Origin: JAJXUB01 sp047974805
GTDB lineage: Bacteria > Actinomycetota > Actinomycetes > Actinomycetales > Dermatophilaceae
Reading direction: 5' to 3'
Assembly (NCBI GenBank): GCA_047974805.1
Contig: JBKECS010000035.1
Span: forward strand, 33,822-97,821
DNA length: 64,000 nt
The notes below the pieces were generated by a model that saw only the letters and a program-made list of their open reading frames with translations, was not told where the DNA came from and ran no database searches. Below, piece by piece: positions 43,802-52,446 of this stretch (position 1 is its first letter; each line of letters opens with the position of its first letter). The position numbers and the translations under genes are program-made.

Positions 43802-45493
43802 TCACAGAGGCAACGGGTGCTTCTTCAGCAACTCAGACAGGTCGGTGCTGCGCTGCATGACGAGGTGGTCATCCGGGCCGCTCAGCTGATCCAGCATCTC
43901 CCCCACGCCGTCACCGCGCACTCCGACCAGGGCCAAGGTCAGCCCACGAGAGGCCAGCGAGGTACCCAGGGAGACCAGTCGCATGCCGGTCGTATAGTCG
44001 AGGACACTCTGCCCCTCCATGTCGAGGACGACGAGATCGAACCGGCCGGCGTGACCGGCGGGTGCCCGCTCGGAGAGATAGCCCTCGATGGTGCCCACGA
44101 CCCCGTCGACGTTGCCGTAGAAGATCTGGCCGCCGAACCGTAGCCCAAGCACATTCGCCGGCAGCGCGGCATACGTGTCCATTCCCTCTCGAACCAGCAG
44201 GCCTGGGCGGTCGGTGGCTTGACCGACCCTCCAGCACACCGACGACGTGGTGCGATGCATGAACCACATGAGGCTGAGCACCATGGCGATGACGAGCCCC
44301 CAGAGCACGTCGAAAATGAGGACACCGAGGGCGGCGACGACCGCGATGCTTGCCTCGGCCGGGGAATAGCGCACGATCTTGCCGTAGAAGCGGAAGGTGA
44401 TGTGCCGAGCGACGGCATGAATGATCAGGACGCCCAACGCCGCCTCCGGCAGAGAGGCGAAGATCCCACCGAGGAACAACGCGGTGATCAAGGCGGCCGC
44501 TGCCGTCGTCAAGGTGCTGATCGGGGTCTGCGCCCCAGCCCGCACGTTGGTCGATGTCGAGGACATCGAACCCGCGCCGATCAGGGTGCCGAAGAACCCG
44601 CCGACGACGTTGCCCAACCCGAAGGGGAACAAGTCACGGTTGCTGGGGTAGACATATCCCTGCTTGTCCGCGATATCGCGCGCGACCGTGGACGCCTCAC
44701 TGTAGGCAAGCAGGACGAGACCGACCGCGCCAGCAATGACCATCCCCCAATCGGCCGCGGCGAGATTGGGAACAGTCACGCCCGGTAGCCCGGTGGGGAT
44801 CGCCCCGGGGGTCGCCACATGATGCTTGGAGTCGAGCTGGAACACGGCGACGATCGCAGCCGCCACCGCGACCATGATCAACCCAGCGGGAGCCTTGGGC
44901 GCCACCTTGGGCAGGACGAGCAGAACCCCCAGACAAAAGGCCGCGATGAGCACGGTGAACCAGTTGATTTTGCCGAGGTGGGCTGCGATCGTGCCGAGGC
45001 GACGGAGAGCATTCCCATGCCCTCCGTCGATCCCGAGGACCTTGCTGAGCTGCGAAATCGTAATAAAGATGGCCAGCCCCACCATGAAGCCGGCATTGAT
45101 CGGTTCGGAGATGAAGTGGACAAGGAACCCGAGCCGAAACAGGTGGGCGATGAGGAAGACCACGCCGACCGCCAGTGTCACCGCACCGACGGCCTTCATG
45201 GCCGGGTAGTGCGACAGGCTGGACACGATCCCCCCCATCGTCACGGCAGCAGCCGACGTGGGGGTGGCGACCAGATGCCGGGACCAGCCGAAGAGGGCAT
45301 AAGTGGGCAGGATGAGCACGACCGCCCAGATTCCCGAACTCGGCGGCGCCCCGGCGAGCGAGGAGTAGGCCACCGATTCGGGGACCACCAGCCCCCACAG
45401 GGTCAAGCCGGCGAGGATGTCGGCTTTCCACGTGGACCGGGCAATCGGCCACCAGCGGGCGACGGTCGGTGTGGGCACCCCTGCCAGCTTCAT
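43802..45493 (-). CDS. SulP-family inorganic anion transporter with STAS domain
   Basis: 563 residues. The SulP transport core has KADILAGLTLWGLVVPESVAYSSLAGAPP and then about 12 helices, including FPFGLGNVVGGFFGTLIGAGSMSSTSTN. The C-terminal STAS domain (about residues 440-563) has FDLVVLDMEGQSVLDYTTGMRLV. The family carries sulfate, bicarbonate or other anions; the substrate is not clear here. There is no linked carbonic anhydrase or sulfate gene. Confidence 0.92.
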   Translation of the reverse strand: MKLAGVPTPTVARWWPIARSTWKADILAGLTLWGLVVPESVAYSSLAGAPPSSGIWAVVLILPTYALFGWSRHLVATPTSAAAVTMGGIVSSLSHYPAMKAVGAVTLAVGVVFLIAHLFRLGFLVHFISEPINAGFMVGLAIFITISQLSKVLGIDGGHGNALRRLGTIAAHLGKINWFTVLIAAFCLGVLLVLPKVAPKAPAGLIMVAVAAAIVAVFQLDSKHHVATPGAIPTGLPGVTVPNLAAADWGMVIAGAVGLVLLAYSEASTVARDIADKQGYVYPSNRDLFPFGLGNVVGGFFGTLIGAGSMSSTSTNVRAGAQTPISTLTTAAAALITALFLGGIFASLPEAALGVLIIHAVARHITFRFYGKIVRYSPAEASIAVVAALGVLIFDVLWGLVIAMVLSLMWFMHRTTSSVCWRVGQATDRPGLLVREGMDTYAALPANVLGLRFGGQIFYGNVDGVVGTIEGYLSERAPAGHAGRFDLVVLDMEGQSVLDYTTGMRLVSLGTSLASRGLTLALVGVRGDGVGEMLDQLSGPDDHLVMQRSTDLSELLKKHPLPL

Positions 45494-45512
45494 GCCCGGA
45501 CCCTCCTTCTCG

Positions 45513-45777
45513 TCATGCCAGTTCTGCGGTGCGTCCTTTCCACCAGCGGTAGCCGGACGTCACGATCACCGCGCCGACGATCGAACCGATGGTCCCGCTG
45601 GGTCGAAGCGCCGAACCATCGTCGTTCATCAGGCTACCGATCAGGCCCCCGACGAGCGAGCCCAGCAGGCCGGTTCCAAAGCCAACGGCCATCGATCCGG
45701 CCGTCCTGACGTCCCAGGATGAGCTGGGCCGCGGCACCGACCAGCATCCCGAAGAGAATGATCCCGATAAAGAGCAT
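45513..45777 (-). pseudogene. GlsB/YeaQ/YmgE small membrane protein, frameshifted
   Basis: Starting at the ATG at 45777, the frame reads MLFIGIILFGMLVGAAAQLILG, the first helix of this family, then runs out of frame to a stop. From about codon 25 a second frame takes over with GFGTGLLGSLVGGLIGSLM and PSGTIGSIVGAVIVTSGYRWW, the remaining two helices. One net base change between the two pieces would restore a protein of about 88 residues. Either a real mutation or an assembly error. The intact family is a three-helix stress-associated membrane protein. Confidence 0.65.
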
Positions 45778-45842
45778 GTCGGCAGCGTATTGGACTCCCC
45801 GATCGGGCTGCCACGGACCTCGTGGAGGCCGTCGTCAGGAGG

Positions 45843-46142
45843 TCAGCCACCCGCCTCGACGGGAGCCCACGTGACCACAAGCTCCTCCCGGGTCGCGAAC
45901 CGCTGTAGGTGGTCGGCGACGACCTGGGCGAACCGATCGGCGTCGCCCCCTTCCGGCACCTGCACGGTCAGTTGGAGCTCGCCGGCGGCAGGGATTAGCC
46001 GCACGGTCTGACCGTTATCAAACGTGATCGTCGTCGTCGTGCCGACGACCTCGACGTTTGCCTTTCGGGACCAATGCCCTGCCAGCTGTTTGGCATACCG
46101 GTCCGGGCGGTCGGTGGACATGCTGCCGTGTCGTATCGTCAT
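45843..46142 (-). CDS. DUF2218 family protein
   Basis: 99 residues with RPDRYAKQLAGHWSRKANVEV, ITFDNGQTVRLIPAAGELQL and DRFAQVVADHLQRFATREEL, matching the short DUF2218 family. Members often sit beside metal-uptake or redox genes, but the function is unknown. It follows the aldo/keto reductase gene by 18 bp on the same strand and may be the tail of the lig operon. Confidence 0.8.
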   Translation of the reverse strand: MTIRHGSMSTDRPDRYAKQLAGHWSRKANVEVVGTTTTITFDNGQTVRLIPAAGELQLTVQVPEGGDADRFAQVVADHLQRFATREELVVTWAPVEAGG

Positions 46143-46160
46143 ACCGAATCCTCTCCTTAT

Positions 46161-47165
46161 CTAGCCGGCGAGCGGGAAAGCCTCGGAATCGCTGTCGCTC
46201 GCGGCAGCAGGCGCATACCGGCTGCCGTTCACCGTGTTCGCGTTGAGGATCTCCCCGGCCCGGCGGAGCAACTCCGGGGGCACGGTGACGCTGGCCGTGG
46301 CCATGTTCTCGGCCATGTGGTCTCGGCTGCGGGTTCCCGGGATGACGTGGACGTGGTCCCCCTGAGCCAACACCCAGGACAGCGCCAGCTGGGCCGTTGT
46401 CACGCCCGCCTCCTCGGCCAGCTGAGCCACCTGGTCACGCAGAGCCAGGTTCTGGGCATACGCCGGCTCGGCGAACCGAGGCATGCCCACCCGCAGGTCA
46501 CCCCGGGGCAGGTCGGCGACCACTGGCGGCGTGTCGGTAAGCACCCCCCGGGCCAACGGGCTGAACGCGACCAGGGCGATGCCCAGCTCGGCAGTCACCG
46601 CCAGCGTGCCCAGCTCGGGGTTGCGGGTCCACAGCGAATACTCGCTCTGCACCGCGGTGATCGGATGGGTGGCGTGTGCGCGCCGCACGGTGGCAGCGCT
46701 GACCTCAGAGAGACCGATGCCACCGATGAGCCCATCGGCGACGAGGTCGGCCAACGCACCGACGGATTCCTCGATCGGCACGTTCGGGTCCATCCGGTGC
46801 AGGTAGTACAGGTCGATATGGTCGGTACGCAACCGGCGCAGGGCCTCCTGCGCGGTCGCTTTGAGGGTCTCCGGACGTCCGTCGATGACCCGTTTGCCGT
46901 CCACGCCGGTCATCCCGCACTTGCTGGCCAGGAACAACTCCGCGCGCCGGTCCGCTAGCACCTCGCCGACGAGTTCCTCATTCGCCCCGAACCCGTAGAG
47001 GGCCGCGGTGTCGAAGTGTCGCACGCCGCCCTCGAAGGCCGCGTTGAGCAGGGCCGCGGCGTCCTGGTGCGTCGGCAACGGCCGGTAGACGTGGTTGAGA
47101 TTCATGCACCCCAGACCGACCGGGGTCAGGCGGGCCGCGCCGAGGTGGCGATCAGGAAAGGTCAC
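46161..47165 (-). CDS. Aldo/keto reductase
   Basis: 334 residues with an (alpha/beta)8 barrel pattern. The catalytic tetrad positions are visible: Asp and Tyr in FDTAALYGFGANEEL, Lys in LFLASKCGM and His in LYYLHRMD. SGGRxRD-like NADPH-binding residues lie near VIPGTRSRDH. It is closest to AKR proteins acting on small aldehydes. It starts 9 bp after the ligC-like gene and could handle an aldehyde by-product of aromatic ring cleavage; that is inference. Confidence 0.9.
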   Translation of the reverse strand: MTFPDRHLGAARLTPVGLGCMNLNHVYRPLPTHQDAAALLNAAFEGGVRHFDTAALYGFGANEELVGEVLADRRAELFLASKCGMTGVDGKRVIDGRPETLKATAQEALRRLRTDHIDLYYLHRMDPNVPIEESVGALADLVADGLIGGIGLSEVSAATVRRAHATHPITAVQSEYSLWTRNPELGTLAVTAELGIALVAFSPLARGVLTDTPPVVADLPRGDLRVGMPRFAEPAYAQNLALRDQVAQLAEEAGVTTAQLALSWVLAQGDHVHVIPGTRSRDHMAENMATASVTVPPELLRRAGEILNANTVNGSRYAPAAASDSDSEAFPLAG

Positions 47166-47174
47166 TGCGCCGAC

Positions 47175-48146
47175 CTACTCCCCACCGGCGGCCTTGAGCT
47201 GCGCTTCCAGCCCGCCGAGCACCTCGTAGCACGGCATGACCGAGGCGATCGAGGAGTTCGGCTCACGGCCTTCCCGGATCGCTGCAACGAACTCACGGTC
47301 CTGCAGCTCGATGCCGTCCATCGACACCGCGACACCGGTGACGTCGATCGGGTTGTCCTTGCCGTCGGTCAGATCGTCATAGCGGGCGATATAGGTACCC
47401 GTGTCACCGATGTAGCGGAAGAAGGTCCCCAGCGGACCGTCGTTATTGAACGATAGTGACAGCGTGCAGATGGCTCCGCTTTCGGCCTTGAGCTGAATGG
47501 ACATATCCATGGCGATGCCCAACTCGGGATGGATCGGCCCTTCGAGGGCGTTCGCCGCGATGATCGGCGAGCCGGCCTGGTGAGCAAAGAGGTCGACCGT
47601 ATGCGCCGCGTGATGCCACAGCAGGTGGTCGGTCCAGGAGCGGGGTTGCCCGAGGGCGTTGAGGTTCTGGCGCCGGAAGAAGTAGGTCTGGACGTCCATC
47701 TGCTGGATGGCCAAGGTTCCCGCGGTGACCTGGTTGTGCACCCACTGGTGGCTGGGGTTGAACCGGCGGGTGTGCCCCACCATGCCCACCAGCCCGGACT
47801 CCTGCTGTGCGGCGAGCACCGCGCGGGCATCGGCGAGGGAATCCGCCAGCGGGATCTCCACCTCGACGTGTTTGCCGGCCCGCAGACAGGCGATCGTCTG
47901 CTCGGCGTGCATCTGGGTTGGCGTGGCCAGGATGACCGCGTCGATGGTGTCGTCGGCCAGTACATTATCCAACGATCCGGCCGACGTGGCGAAGCCGTGT
48001 TCAGCGGCGAAGGCGGCAGCCTTCTCCGGTGATGCGCTGACCACCGTTGCCAGCTCGACCCCGTCGATCCGCGACAGGCCGGCCGCGTGCTTAGCCCCGA
48101 AGGCCCCGCCTCCGGCGAGCGCGATCCGCAGTGGTTGGTTGGTCAT
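47175..48146 (-). CDS. ligC: 4-carboxy-2-hydroxymuconate-6-semialdehyde dehydrogenase (Gfo/Idh/MocA family)
   Basis: 323 residues from the ATG at 48146 (AAAGGA upstream). The Rossmann start is RIALAGGGAFGAKHAAGLSRI, followed by VDAVILATPTQMHAEQ and CLRAGKHVEVEIPLAD with the Gfo/Idh/MocA lysine replaced by V-E. LigC of the protocatechuate 4,5-cleavage route belongs to this family and oxidises the ring-cleavage product to 2-pyrone-4,6-dicarboxylate using NADP. The place between the dioxygenase and the aldo/keto reductase genes supports this call over a sugar dehydrogenase. Confidence 0.82.
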   Translation of the reverse strand: MTNQPLRIALAGGGAFGAKHAAGLSRIDGVELATVVSASPEKAAAFAAEHGFATSAGSLDNVLADDTIDAVILATPTQMHAEQTIACLRAGKHVEVEIPLADSLADARAVLAAQQESGLVGMVGHTRRFNPSHQWVHNQVTAGTLAIQQMDVQTYFFRRQNLNALGQPRSWTDHLLWHHAAHTVDLFAHQAGSPIIAANALEGPIHPELGIAMDMSIQLKAESGAICTLSLSFNNDGPLGTFFRYIGDTGTYIARYDDLTDGKDNPIDVTGVAVSMDGIELQDREFVAAIREGREPNSSIASVMPCYEVLGGLEAQLKAAGGE

Positions 48147-48220
48147 GGGCGTCCTTTCGTGAGGTTCGTATGCAGCTGACCGGCGGCTTTGAACTCGGCG
48201 CTGCGTCGGCAAGGTGGGCT

Positions 48221-49555
48221 TTAGCCGGTCGCGCCGGCGTCGTGGCTGTCCATGATGAGGTGGCCGACCGCCGTGTTCGAGGCCGGCACGTGATAGAAGC
48301 GATGGACGACCTCGATCGTTCCACGCGCCTGGTCGGCGGGGCTGGCGTTATCGCCGTCGTCGATGTCGGCCATGGCGCCACGAGCGATGAGCCACATGAC
48401 CAGTTCGATGCCTTCAGAGCCGGCTTCCTCGACATATTCCAGGTGCGGCATCGCGGCCAGGCCGGCCGGGTCCGCGATGAGCTTATCGAGGAAGGCGTTG
48501 TCCCACGCGGCGTTGATCAGTCCGGCGCGGGCGCCTTGAAGCTGGTGGCTCATCCCCCCGGTGCCCCAGATCTGCACCTTCAGCGACCGATCGTAGCTGA
48601 GCACGGCGCGGCGCAACGCTCTGCCCAAGTCGAAGCATCGCTGTCCGGAGGGGACCGGGTACTGCACGACGTTGACGTGGAAGGGGATGACCTTGCAGGG
48701 CCACCGCTCCACCTCGCCGAACATCAAGGACAGCGGAACGGTCAACCCGTGATCGACCGGCATCTCGTTGACCAGGGTGAGGTCGAACCCGTCGATGATC
48801 AAGCTTTGAGCGATGTGCGCCGCGAATTCCGGATCACCCTCAATCCCGGGCACCGGCCGAGGCCCGTAGCCCTCGTCGGCGGCGGGATAGCTGGCCCCGG
48901 TGCCGAGGACAAAGGTGGGAATGAGGCTGAGGTCGAAGCTTGTCGCGTGGTCGTTGTAGACCAAGAAGATCACGTCTGGCAGGTGGTCGGCCTCCCACTG
49001 CTTGGAGAACTCGTACCCGTCGAACACCGCCTTCCAGTACGGCTCAGCGGTCTTGTGGTGGTCCAAGGCGGCGCCGATTGCCGGCACGTGGCTGGTGTAC
49101 ACCGATCCGGTGATGGTGGGATGCACCGTAGGTGGTGCGGCGCGAGACGCGTTGCGCACGGCATCGGGGAGCCGGTTGCCCTCGATGGAACGGCCCCCGG
49201 AGATCATCATGTCCCGGTATTCGGGCTCGGTCATCCCGGTCATCGAGCCGGCCATCTGTTGGAAGGACAGCCCGTGGGTGGCTCCTAGCTTGGACAAGAA
49301 GTAGATGTTGCCGCCCAGGCGCATGAGTTCGTTGAGATCCAACGCGACGATGGCGTCCTTGGCCGCTTGGGACAGGTCCCAATCGTCGAGGTAGGCGCGC
49401 TGGTCGGCGAGGAACCGTGCCCGGTTCTGAGGATCCATCATGGACATGCAGAACTGGTTGATGTGGTAGCCCTTGGCGGACTGGTCGGCATCAAAAATGA
49501 TTGTTCCGGGGATCTCCCGGTAGCGCCGGTCGAGCGCGTCGTTGCCGTCGCTCAC
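48221..49555 (-). CDS. ligAB: Fused class III extradiol dioxygenase, alpha(LigA)-beta(LigB) order: protocatechuate 4,5-dioxygenase
   Basis: 444 residues from a GTG overlapping the upstream stop (GTGA). Residues about 1-140 equal the small subunit LigA: GYHINQFCMSMMDPQNRARF and LNELMRLGGNIYFLSKLGATHGLSFQ. The rest equals LigB: TSHVPAIGAAL and VYNDHATSF supply the iron-binding histidines, GTGGMSHQ the catalytic His, and a late Glu (GSEGIELVMW) completes the site. In Sphingobium these are two genes; here they are one. The enzyme opens protocatechuate between C4 and C5. Activity on gallate or methylgallate is possible. Confidence 0.88.
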   Translation of the reverse strand: MSDGNDALDRRYREIPGTIIFDADQSAKGYHINQFCMSMMDPQNRARFLADQRAYLDDWDLSQAAKDAIVALDLNELMRLGGNIYFLSKLGATHGLSFQQMAGSMTGMTEPEYRDMMISGGRSIEGNRLPDAVRNASRAAPPTVHPTITGSVYTSHVPAIGAALDHHKTAEPYWKAVFDGYEFSKQWEADHLPDVIFLVYNDHATSFDLSLIPTFVLGTGASYPAADEGYGPRPVPGIEGDPEFAAHIAQSLIIDGFDLTLVNEMPVDHGLTVPLSLMFGEVERWPCKVIPFHVNVVQYPVPSGQRCFDLGRALRRAVLSYDRSLKVQIWGTGGMSHQLQGARAGLINAAWDNAFLDKLIADPAGLAAMPHLEYVEEAGSEGIELVMWLIARGAMADIDDGDNASPADQARGTIEVVHRFYHVPASNTAVGHLIMDSHDAGATG

Positions 49556-50574
49556 GACGCGGTCTCTTCCGGCCAATACAGGCGCATCGGATTGTCCACG
49601 AGCAAGGCCTGCTGCGCCTGCGCCGTACCGGCGATGTGGGGGATGAAGTCGACGAGCAGCCCATCGTCGGGCATGTGCGCCTTGAGGTTGGGGTGGGGCC
49701 AGTCGGTGCCCCACAGCACCCGGTCGCCGAAGTCGGCGACCACCTTGGAGGCAAACGGAACGACATCGGCATACGCGTGCTGTTGACCGTCCAACGCGGG
49801 CGGGCCGCTATGACTCAGCCGCTCGGGGCAGGTGACCTTGCACCAGATGTCGTCCCGGCTGTCCAGGAAGGACAAGAAGCCCCCGAACTCGGGCCCATTG
49901 ACGTCCTTGGCAACATCGGGGCGGCCCATGTGGTCCACGACCAACGGGACCGGGATCTTGACGAAGAAGTCACGCAACTCGGGCAGGTCGTCGGCCTCGA
50001 AATAGATAACGACGTGCCAGCCCAGCGGGGCGATCTTCGCGGCGATGGTCATGAGGTCTTCGGTGGGGACGGCGTCGACCAGCCGCCGGACAAAGTTGAA
50101 CCGCACTCCACGCACGCCGGCGGCATGCAGCGTGGCCAGCTGCTCGTCACTGACGTCCCCCCGCACCGTCGCCACCCCCCGAGCCCTCCCCTCCGAGGCT
50201 CGGAGGGCGGAGACCATGGCGTCGTTGTCCGCGCCGTGACAGGTTGCTTGGACAATGACGTTTCGGGTGAACCCCAGGGTGTCGCGTAGCGCGAAGAGCT
50301 GCTGGCTCGAGGCGTCACATGGGGTGTACTTGCGCTGCGGGGCATACGGAAATTCCGCGCCCGGGCCGAAGACGTGGCAGTGCGCGTCGACCGCTCCCTG
50401 CGGCAAGCGGAAGCGTGGCGTGCTGGGCCCTTGGTACCAATCCAGCCATCCGTCGGTCTTGGTGAAGTTGCCCGTGGTCGGCAGGCCGACCGTTGAGTCT
50501 GTCGGCAGGCCGACCGTTGAGTCCGTCGGAAGGCCGCCCACCGCGGGGGGCGCAGTGCTCGATTCGCTCGTCAT
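49552..50574 (-). CDS. ligI: 2-pyrone-4,6-dicarboxylate hydrolase (LigI-type amidohydrolase)
   Basis: 340 residues. The amidohydrolase core has DAHCHVFGPG, RGVRFNFVRRLVD, VVDHMGRPD and VLWGTDWPHPN, all as in LigI, which opens the pyrone ring to 4-oxalomesaconate. The start ATG follows GGGAGC. The first 35 residues contain a tandem repeat (GLPTDSTV twice) that is not part of the family. It overlaps the dioxygenase gene by 4 bp and follows ligK by 8 bp. Confidence 0.9.
   Translation of the reverse strand: MTSESSTAPPAVGGLPTDSTVGLPTDSTVGLPTTGNFTKTDGWLDWYQGPSTPRFRLPQGAVDAHCHVFGPGAEFPYAPQRKYTPCDASSQQLFALRDTLGFTRNVIVQATCHGADNDAMVSALRASEGRARGVATVRGDVSDEQLATLHAAGVRGVRFNFVRRLVDAVPTEDLMTIAAKIAPLGWHVVIYFEADDLPELRDFFVKIPVPLVVDHMGRPDVAKDVNGPEFGGFLSFLDSRDDIWCKVTCPERLSHSGPPALDGQQHAYADVVPFASKVVADFGDRVLWGTDWPHPNLKAHMPDDGLLVDFIPHIAGTAQAQQALLVDNPMRLYWPEETAS
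50477..50539. repeat. 24-bp tandem repeat (2.5 copies) in the N-terminus of ligI
   Basis: Copies at 50477-50500 and 50501-50524 differ only at the last base, and a diverged third begins at 50525. The unit length keeps the frame and encodes octapeptides of the form GLPTDSTV. Confidence 0.9.
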
Positions 50575-50582
50575 GCTCCCGC

Positions 50583-51272
50583 TCAGTTCTCGTAGACCAG
50601 GCCGGCCTTGGCCAGCGGTTCCCGCATGCCGTACATGTCCAGGCCGAGCTCACCGTCGATGAACTGGGCCCGTTTCCCGGCCTCGTTGGCCTCCCGCTTG
50701 GCGGAGGCTTCGGCGACCTCGGCAGCCCGTTCGATCGGCACGACGACGACTCCGTCCACGTCGGCCACGACGACGTCGCCGGGCCGGACGTAGGCGTTGG
50801 CCACGACGACGGGGATGTTCACCGATCCCAGCGTGGCCTTGACGGTGCCTTTGGCGCTGATCGCTCGGGAGAACACCGGGAAGTCCATCCGTTCCAGGTC
50901 GGCCACGTCGCGCACACCGCCATCGATGACCAGGCCGGCAGCACCACGCGCACGCATGGACGTAGCGAGCAGTTCCCCGAAGAACCCGTCCTCGGACTCG
51001 GTGGTGCACCCGGCGACGACCACGTCACCCGGAGTGATCTGCTCCGCGGCGACGTGCATCATCCAGTTGTCACCCGGTTGCAGCAGCACGGTCACCGCAG
51101 GGCCGCACAGCCTCGCCCCGTGGTAGGCCGGGCGGATGTAGGGCCGCATGAGGCCGACGCGGCCCATGGCCTCGTGCACGGTCGCGACGCCGAACTGGCC
51201 GAGCGCCGCGACGACGTCGGGGTCCGGTCGGTCGATGCGGGTATGCACCACGCCCAGTCGAGTGTGCTCCAT
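50583..51272 (-). CDS. ligK: 4-carboxy-4-hydroxy-2-oxoadipate aldolase (RraA-like LigK)
   Basis: 229 residues with the RraA/class II pyruvate aldolase pattern: FGVATVHEAMGRVGLM, AAGLVIDGGVRDVADL (with the Arg-Asp of the metal/substrate site) and GDVVVADVDGVVVVP. LigK splits the last intermediate into pyruvate and oxaloacetate. Its start codon is overlapped by the ligJ stop (TGATG), so the two last reactions of the route are translationally coupled. Confidence 0.92.
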   Translation of the reverse strand: MEHTRLGVVHTRIDRPDPDVVAALGQFGVATVHEAMGRVGLMRPYIRPAYHGARLCGPAVTVLLQPGDNWMMHVAAEQITPGDVVVAGCTTESEDGFFGELLATSMRARGAAGLVIDGGVRDVADLERMDFPVFSRAISAKGTVKATLGSVNIPVVVANAYVRPGDVVVADVDGVVVVPIERAAEVAEASAKREANEAGKRAQFIDGELGLDMYGMREPLAKAGLVYEN

Positions 51273-52321
51273 CAGTTCTCCATACCGTTGGGGGGGAGGG
51301 TGCCTGCGGCGTCCAGGTGGGCCGAAAGGCGGGGGTAGCAGCGCAGCGCGTTGTCGACGAACACCGCCTGACGTTGCGTGTCATCGAGGTTGGCGGTCGC
51401 GTTGACGTACCGCTTGGTGTCATCGAAGTAGTACCCGGTGTCGGGGTCGAGGTCCCGGACCGCGCCGATCATTTCGCTGGCGAAGAGGATCGACTCGCTC
51501 GGGATGACCTCGGTGAGCAGGTTGATGCCCGGCTGGTGATAGACGCAGGTGTCGAAGAAGACGTTGCCCAACAGGTTCACCGGGTCCGGTTTACCCAGAG
51601 CCATGGCCAGGCCGCGGAATCGGCCCCAGTGATAGGGCACCGCCCCGCCGCCATGCGGGATGACCAGGCGCAAGCCGGGGAAGTCGGCGAAGAGGTCGCC
51701 TTGGAGCAATTGCATGAAGGCGGTCGTGTCCGCGTTGAGGTAGTGCGACCCGGTCGTGTGAAAGGCCGGGTTGCACGTGGTGGACACATGCACCATGGCC
51801 GGAATGTCGTACTCGACCATGACCTCATAGATCGGGTACCACGACCGGTCGGTCAGCGGCGGCGCGGTCCAATGCCCCCCGGAGGGATCCGGGTTGAGGT
51901 TGATCGCCACCGCGCCGAGCTCCTCCACGGCGCGGCGCAGCTCCGGAACGCACGTGGCCGGGTCGACGCCTGGGGACTGCGGCAGCATGGCGCCCATGGC
52001 GAACCGATCCGGATAGAGCTCGGCGACTCGGGCGACAAGGTCGTTGCAGATCCGGGACCAGACGTTGGAAACCTCGAAGTCTCCGATGTGGTGAGCCATG
52101 AAGGAGGCGCGAGGGGAGAACACGGTGACATCGATCCCCCGCTCGTTCATGAAGCGCAACTGGTTGGCCTCGATGCTGGCCCGGATGTCGTCGTCGGTGA
52201 TCACCAGGTCAGCCGGGTCGGGAGCCGGCCCCGAGCCGTCGACAGCCGCCACCTGCGCCTCACGCCACGCCGCGAGCGCGGGAGGCGCGGTGGTGTAGTG
52301 GCCGTGGATGTCTATAGTCAC
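51272..52321 (-). CDS. ligJ: 4-oxalomesaconate hydratase (LigJ-type amidohydrolase)
   Basis: 349 residues from the GTG at 52321. IDIHGHYTTAPP is the HxH metal site at the very N-terminus as in LigJ. The rest is ACMSD-like: VSTTCNPAFHTTGSHYLNAD, LVIPHGGGAVPYHWGRF and the late ESILFASEMIG. LigJ hydrates 4-oxalomesaconate to 4-carboxy-4-hydroxy-2-oxoadipate. It is the first gene of the operon ligJ-ligK-ligI-ligAB-ligC, with a TTCC-N7-GGAA palindrome 42-56 bp upstream. Confidence 0.9.
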   Translation of the reverse strand: MTIDIHGHYTTAPPALAAWREAQVAAVDGSGPAPDPADLVITDDDIRASIEANQLRFMNERGIDVTVFSPRASFMAHHIGDFEVSNVWSRICNDLVARVAELYPDRFAMGAMLPQSPGVDPATCVPELRRAVEELGAVAINLNPDPSGGHWTAPPLTDRSWYPIYEVMVEYDIPAMVHVSTTCNPAFHTTGSHYLNADTTAFMQLLQGDLFADFPGLRLVIPHGGGAVPYHWGRFRGLAMALGKPDPVNLLGNVFFDTCVYHQPGINLLTEVIPSESILFASEMIGAVRDLDPDTGYYFDDTKRYVNATANLDDTQRQAVFVDNALRCYPRLSAHLDAAGTLPPNGMEN

Positions 52322-52362
52322 CGGACCACGGTGGCAGGGCGGACGGACAACGTCTGCCAACA

Positions 52363-52377
52363 TTCCGCCTGGCGGAA
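52363..52377. promoter_or_regulatory. Probable IclR operator between ligJ and the ModA-like gene
   Basis: TTCCGCC-T-GGCGGAA is a perfect 15-bp palindrome, the form expected for IclR-family regulators. It lies in the 125-bp divergent promoter region and could govern both directions. A second site with the same TTCC-N7-GGAA frame lies before pobA. Confidence 0.75.
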
Positions 52378-52446
52378 ACCCAGGGGGGCTCGTGACCCCG
52401 GGATGCGCGATCATGACCCCGAGTCCAGGCAGCGGAGGAGGTGCCC

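Noticed and set aside
48221..49555. LigA-LigB fusion as a result of a lost stop codon or assembly error
   Set aside because: The linker is in frame without frameshift, overlaps upstream and downstream genes are normal, and fused forms exist in the gallate dioxygenase family.
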